From Pyrinomonadaceae bacterium (GTDB lineage Bacteria > Acidobacteriota > Blastocatellia > Pyrinomonadales > Pyrinomonadaceae), in contig JABARP010000020.1 in the NCBI GenBank assembly GCA_019186825.1, positions 464 through 64,463 of the forward strand: a DNA stretch of 64,000 nt. The letters run 5' to 3'. The first letter of the stretch is position 1, and each line of letters opens with the position of its first letter. Shown one piece after another: positions 60,035 through 64,000 of this stretch. A program made the translations under genes and the position numbers. A model generated the notes under the pieces. That model had not been told where the DNA came from, made no database searches, and worked only from the letters and a program-made list of their open reading frames with translations.

Positions 60035-60889
60035 CTAGGACTTATTCGGTTCTGGAAGTAGGTCGTAATTTCCCATTTCGCGGTTATAGCTGTCGAGTTT
60101 GCCCATTTCATCTGCGGTCGCATCGAGCATCTGCTTTGTCATCGCGATCGAATCGGAAAGCTGTTCGAAATCAAGCAGCGAGAATTTTTCGGGCGTCGTG
60201 ATCGTTACGATCTCGTCGTTCAAGTAGCTGAAGAAATTCTCGATCGATTGAAGCTGCCCTTCGACAAGCTTCACGCTGCGTTCGATCTCGTCAAATGAAG
60301 CAATGCGGCGCTTTAGGATCTCGACATTCGTCTGCTGGATGCGGCGTGTCTTGTCATCGCCTGCGGCTTCCATTGCGCGAAATGCCTGAGAAAGTTGATT
60401 GTGGACGGCTTGGCGATTGATCGTCTTGAGGTGCTGCTTTCTGCGGCGGTACGTATCGAGAAGGTCAACAAAATCTTCCCAACGTTGATCAAGCGCCTGC
60501 AGATTCGACGGTAACTGGCTTGCACCCGTAAACTTACGATAGTTTTCCTGGATCTTGTTCTTGAGCCAGCGAAGATATTCAACCGCTTCGCGTTCGCGTG
60601 CAGTGAATGATTTGATCAGGCCTTCGCGGTTTGCGACGTGTGCAGCGAGAAGCCGTTGCTGATGGCGGCCTTCGACAAGGCGGCGATAGGTCGGCAGGTT
60701 CGGTACCGTTACGAGGTAGATCGCCTCAAGGACAAGTGCGATCAGAAGCGGGATCACGCTCCCGGTAAAAGCCGCGGCGGCAAGGAAGCCCGCGAGCGCC
60801 CAAAAATTGAAAGGTTCCTTCAAAGCCTCCTTTGCATAGCTTTGGTTGAACCTTTCTACGTCCTGCCGGTATTTGGCAATATCAGCCAT
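60035..60889 (-). CDS. coiled-coil membrane protein, likely PspA partner
   Basis: This 284-residue protein of no named family has two hydrophobic segments near the start (about 28-62) and then long helices of mixed charge (about 70-260), which look like coiled coils (for example VEYLRWLKNKIQENYRKF and FDEIERSVKLVEGQLQSIE). It starts 27 bases after the pspA stop and is probably on the same transcript, so a membrane-bound partner of PspA is likely by position. Confidence 0.65.
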   Translation of the reverse strand: MADIAKYRQDVERFNQSYAKEALKEPFNFWALAGFLAAAAFTGSVIPLLIALVLEAIYLVTVPNLPTYRRLVEGRHQQRLLAAHVANREGLIKSFTAREREAVEYLRWLKNKIQENYRKFTGASQLPSNLQALDQRWEDFVDLLDTYRRRKQHLKTINRQAVHNQLSQAFRAMEAAGDDKTRRIQQTNVEILKRRIASFDEIERSVKLVEGQLQSIENFFSYLNDEIVTITTPEKFSLLDFEQLSDSIAMTKQMLDATADEMGKLDSYNREMGNYDLLPEPNKS

Positions 60890-60916
60890 AATGTGGGCGC
60901 TTTCCTATTTCGTACC

Positions 60917-61702
60917 TTATTTCGAACCTTCAGCCCCGGATTCGTTGACCAAAACGTCGTTCAGAACTTCCGCCTCGGTAGCCGCAGGCTGGCCGGACTC
61001 GATCTGCTTGGACGCGGGCGGTGTGCCTGCACCAAGCATACCCATCTGCTGCTTATATTCAAGGAGTTTGTCCTGAAGCTGAATATCCATCGCTTCGCGC
61101 TCGATATCCTGCATTTGCGCATCCACGGATGAGGCACCGAGCTGTAATTTTGCCTCGGCTGCGGCGACGCGGCGATCGATCTTCTCACGCATTTCGTTGA
61201 ACGTGGATGCATCGTCGCCGATATTGAAGGAATCCATCGTCTGAGCGAGCTGTTCCTGCAATTTCGCCTGTTTTGCGGCAGAAATAAGCTGCATCGCTTC
61301 TGCGGTGCGCTTTTTCATATTCAGGACGTAATTGTCGCGAGCCTTGAGGGCCTGTTTTGATGCGACGCCGGCATGCTCGGCCTGGACCCCAGTGCGGTCG
61401 AGATCTACCTGCGCCTGTTGAAGCTGTCCGATGTATGCGGTCGCGATATCGTCGCGGCCCATTTTTACGGCAGCCTTGATCTTCGAATCGAGTTCGACAA
61501 CCTGAGCCGAAAGGTTTTCCTTCTGCTTGAGTAGGAGCCGTTCGGTAGCCATGACCTGGGCTACCGAGTTGTTCAGCTCAGGCACGCGGTCGCGCATATC
61601 CCTGATCGTCTGTTGTAGAACGAGTTCGGGGTTCTCGATCTTGTCGAGTGCCGCGCCGGTGTTCGCACGGAAAACTCTTTTTATTCTCTGCCACAATCCC
61701 AT
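60917..61702 (-). CDS. pspA: PspA/IM30-family membrane stress protein
   Basis: The start ATG 61702 (MGLWQRIKRVFRANTGAALD) is the typical PspA/Vipp1 N-terminus, a short amphipathic helix then ALDKIENPELVLQQTIRDM. A GAGGA element lies about 12 bases upstream. A further 70 codons of open frame lie upstream but do not look like PspA. Coiled-coil helices run to about residue 225. The last 35 residues are a Pro/Glu-rich tail. PspA proteins bind stressed membranes and limit proton leakage. About 262 residues, slightly longer than E. coli PspA. Confidence 0.9.
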   Translation of the reverse strand: MGLWQRIKRVFRANTGAALDKIENPELVLQQTIRDMRDRVPELNNSVAQVMATERLLLKQKENLSAQVVELDSKIKAAVKMGRDDIATAYIGQLQQAQVDLDRTGVQAEHAGVASKQALKARDNYVLNMKKRTAEAMQLISAAKQAKLQEQLAQTMDSFNIGDDASTFNEMREKIDRRVAAAEAKLQLGASSVDAQMQDIEREAMDIQLQDKLLEYKQQMGMLGAGTPPASKQIESGQPAATEAEVLNDVLVNESGAEGSK

Positions 61703-62036
61703 CTTCGATGTGCTCCTCAAGTGTAGCCAGGGACTTGTGCCCTTGGCGAAATGCCTTACGTCAAACGCGACCGTAAAGTTGCAAATACAACGGTAAAGTA
61801 TAGCAGGAAATGCTCTGACAGTGAGAACCATCGAACAAAGAGCAATGGCAAAATGACACATCTGCTCAAGTCGGGCCGGCATCGGCAGGTGGCTTGCCAT
61901 CGGTGCAAGCAAAGAAAAGTTCGTGCGTTCATACTATTGAAAACGATGTTTCGTGCATCGAAGTCGAAAAGGCAAACGTGGTTTGGAGCTGTAAAGCGTT
62001 ATGCTGCAATATTTAAGAATGTAAGTTGAGAATCTC
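61703..62036. other. intergenic space, no recognised feature
   Basis: About 330 bases between pspA (leftward) and the alpha-2-macroglobulin gene (rightward). It probably holds the promoters of both. A basic open frame of 92 codons here has no plausible protein character. I see no clear -35/-10 pair. Confidence 0.5.
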
Positions 62037-64000
62037 ATGAAAAAAGCGATCTCGTATCTCCTTCTGTTTTCCATCTATTTGGGTATGTTTTCTCCGATCG
62101 GTAACTCGTTAAAGGCACAATCACCCTCCGGGTCTGCAACCGGACAGGATCAGCCAGCGACCGGCCTGAGCTTTCGCTTGAGCGAGGGTGAGGAGACGGC
62201 CGAGACCCGTGAGACACCGCCTCCGGCGAACGCGAACCCGCTTTCTACGGACGAGACGAATGGACTCATCGGCAGGCTTCCGAAGATGGGCGTGCAGGAT
62301 GACGATCAACAGGATGCCGCGCTGAGGGCTGGTTCGCTCCCGGCGCCGAAGAAGGGTGAGAAGATACCGGTTCCCTTTCCCGGTAATGGCGATGCGGATC
62401 GGCCGCAGATAGATACTACGAAGGAGCTGGCGGTTGTACGCTACGCGCCGCAGGGCAAGGTCGAGCTTGCGCCGGATATGAGCCTCACATTCTCGGAACC
62501 GATGATCGCGGTTAGTTCTCAAGAAGAGGCGTCACGGTTCGTGCCCGTCGAACTCACGCCGCAGATCGAAGGCAAATGGCAGTGGCTCGGGACGCGCACA
62601 TTGAGATTCGAGCCCGCTAAACGCCTTCCGATGGCAACGGAGTTCAAAGCTCGGGTGCCCGCGGGCACCAAGTCGGCGACCGGCAAAGAGCTCAAAAAAG
62701 ACGTCATTTGGACGTTCTCAACGCCTGCTCCAAATGTAAAAACGCAGATCCCGAACCATTATTCCGGCCCGCAGCGTCGAGACCAGCTAATGTACATCGG
62801 GTTCGATCAGGCGATCGATCCTGCGGCGGTACTTGCCAAGATCTCGGTCACCGGTGCCGGCCGCACACTAAGAACGCGTCTGGCAACCGCGGAAGAGATC
62901 GCTGCGGACCCGTCGATCAATGATGCATCAAAGCAGGAACAGCCGGGAAGATGGCTCGCATTTCGCGCAGTTGATTCTGACGGCGGGACGGATGCGCTTC
63001 CGAGCGATTCTACGATCAATGTAACGGTTCATGCGGGAACGCCGTCGGCAGAAGGGCCGCTTAAGACGGAAAAAGATCAGTCGGATCCGTTCAGGACGTA
63101 CGGAGCGATGAAGTTCATCCAGCATCGCTGTAATTGGGATTCGCCGGTTAAATGTTATCCGAACGCAACCTTCTCTTTGCAGTTCTCGAACCCGATCGAC
63201 CTTGAGAAGTTTGATAAGTCGATGGTCCGCATATCTCCCGCAATCGAGAACGCAAATATCTATGCGTCGGGAAATTTAATATACGTCGAGGGCTGGAAAA
63301 CGCCGAACACGACCTATCACGTGACGATCGACAGATCGCTACCCGATCGGTTCGGCCAAACGCTCGGAAGCGACACAACGGTGGACTTCAAGGTGATAGA
63401 TCCGCCACCCTCGCTGATGGCATCCGGAAAAATGATGCAGATCCTCGATCCTTTCGGGGCGAGGGAATATTCCGTCTATTCGATCAATATCAAGTCGCTG
63501 AGCGTCAAATTATACGCTGTACAGCCCGAAGACTGGCCCGCATACACGAAATACCTTCGCGAACAGAATGCGTCTTCCGGCCAAAAAGCTGCGTTGCCGG
63601 GCGAACTCGTGTCGAGCGAGCAGGTCATGGTAAAGGCGGATTCGGCGTCGAAGATGGTCGAGACGCGCATCGGCCTCGATAAGGTCTTGAAGGGTGGTTT
63701 CGGGAGCGTGATCGTCGATGTCGAGGACACCGCTCGAACAAGCGACAAATATCAGCAGCGTCGAAAGGTCGTCTGGATCCAATCGACGAATATTGGGCTC
63801 GATGCGTTTATCGACAGCAACGAACTTGTCGGGTTTGCGACCGACCTTAGGACCGGCAAGGCTCTCTCGGGGGTCAATTTTCATATCGCACCGAACGGGC
63901 GGAATGATTCGCGGACGGCCGAGAACGAGAGCAGCTGGTTCGGCGATGCGTGGGCGTGGATATCGAGTTGGGGGACGGGCGATCCGCATGCCGCGTCCGC
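62037..64000 (+). CDS. alpha-2-macroglobulin family protein, N-terminal part (3' end outside window)
   Basis: The frame from ATG 62037 stays open to the right edge, giving the first 654 residues. A signal peptide (YLLLFSIYLGMFSPIGNSLKAQ) has no lipobox Cys. Next come a low-complexity region and an Ig-like domain (about 130-235; VRYAPQGKVELAPDMSLTFS, the large-MG entry of bacterial members). MG-type beta domains follow (about 360-460 ISPAIENANIYASG; 470 onward VYSINIKSLSVKLYAVQPED and NIGLDAFIDSNELVGFATDL). Bacterial members act as periplasmic traps for foreign proteases, often beside PBP1c. The thioester and bait regions would lie beyond the edge. Cys pair WDSPVKCYP is visible. Confidence 0.85.
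   Translation, partial: MKKAISYLLLFSIYLGMFSPIGNSLKAQSPSGSATGQDQPATGLSFRLSEGEETAETRETPPPANANPLSTDETNGLIGRLPKMGVQDDDQQDAALRAGSLPAPKKGEKIPVPFPGNGDADRPQIDTTKELAVVRYAPQGKVELAPDMSLTFSEPMIAVSSQEEASRFVPVELTPQIEGKWQWLGTRTLRFEPAKRLPMATEFKARVPAGTKSATGKELKKDVIWTFSTPAPNVKTQIPNHYSGPQRRDQLMYIGFDQAIDPAAVLAKISVTGAGRTLRTRLATAEEIAADPSINDASKQEQPGRWLAFRAVDSDGGTDALPSDSTINVTVHAGTPSAEGPLKTEKDQSDPFRTYGAMKFIQHRCNWDSPVKCYPNATFSLQFSNPIDLEKFDKSMVRISPAIENANIYASGNLIYVEGWKTPNTTYHVTIDRSLPDRFGQTLGSDTTVDFKVIDPPPSLMASGKMMQILDPFGAREYSVYSINIKSLSVKLYAVQPEDWPAYTKYLREQNASSGQKAALPGELVSSEQVMVKADSASKMVETRIGLDKVLKGGFGSVIVDVEDTARTSDKYQQRRKVVWIQSTNIGLDAFIDSNELVGFATDLRTGKALSGVNFHIAPNGRNDSRTAENESSWFGDAWAWISSWGTGDPHAAS

Noticed and set aside
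61703..61912. N-terminal extension of PspA
   Set aside because: The open frame continues 70 codons upstream, but MGLWQRIKRVF is the conserved PspA start and has a ribosome site.
61751..62029. 92-codon frame between pspA and the alpha-2-macroglobulin gene
   Set aside because: Very basic, no motif, no ribosome site; it spans the expected promoter region.
1..64000. CRISPR array, insertion sequence or prophage genes
   Set aside because: No regularly spaced repeats, transposase or phage structural protein was seen; the only mobile trace is the tRNA-Pro fragment.

Overview
The window reads as chromosomal DNA of an Acidobacteriota bacterium, most likely from the Blastocatellia/Pyrinomonadaceae side. 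The evidence is a VWFA-related protein of the type typical of acidobacteria (48304-49287), many secreted peptidases and TPR proteins, a large Ser/Thr kinase, an ECF sigma/anti-sigma pair, TTG and GTG starts, and a moderately GC-rich genome. The assignment is by protein resemblance only; no rRNA gene is present.

Layout. Positions 1-2038 look like the right end of an integrated genomic island: the tail of a TolC-type efflux protein, a GAP/LysE-like membrane protein, and then a 49-bp copy of the 3' half of a tRNA-Pro(GGG) gene with no 5' half, followed by a terminator. Positions 2335-19783 hold metabolic and envelope genes: a PfkB kinase, a lipoprotein HtrA protease, a polyamine operon (speA, deoxyhypusine-synthase-like gene, speB), a pseudopilin with an uncharacterised membrane protein, a secreted M28 peptidase, endonuclease III, a TPR/jelly-roll protein coupled to an O-antigen-ligase-like protein, phosphatidylethanolamine synthesis (psd-pssA) and a ZIP metal transporter.

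Positions 20187-34773 are a long division and cell wall (dcw) cluster: rsmH, ftsL-like, ftsI, murF, mraY, murD, ftsW, murG, murC, ftsQ, ftsA, ftsZ. It lacks mraZ, murE, murB and ddl. pdxA, a response regulator with a long acidic linker, and valS follow. Positions 39919-47998 hold a lipoprotein and nadC with divergent promoters, a CPBP membrane protease, an NtrY/NtrX two-component pair, and a secreted M3 metallopeptidase. A tRNA-Arg(ACG) gene lies at 48167-48243.

From 48304 to the end are surface and stress functions: a VWA protein, a secreted alpha/beta hydrolase, a zinc-ribbon membrane protein, a Ser/Thr kinase with its TPR partner, an ECF sigma factor with its zinc-finger anti-sigma, TPR membrane proteins, an ATP-grasp ligase, and a PspA homologue with a coiled-coil membrane partner. 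The last gene is the first 654 codons of an alpha-2-macroglobulin, which runs off the right edge.

No CRISPR array, insertion sequence, integrase or rRNA gene was seen. The points most worth following are the tRNA-Pro attachment site, the polyamine operon, the response regulator beside the division genes, the PspA locus, and the promoters and repeats found in the intergenic spaces.
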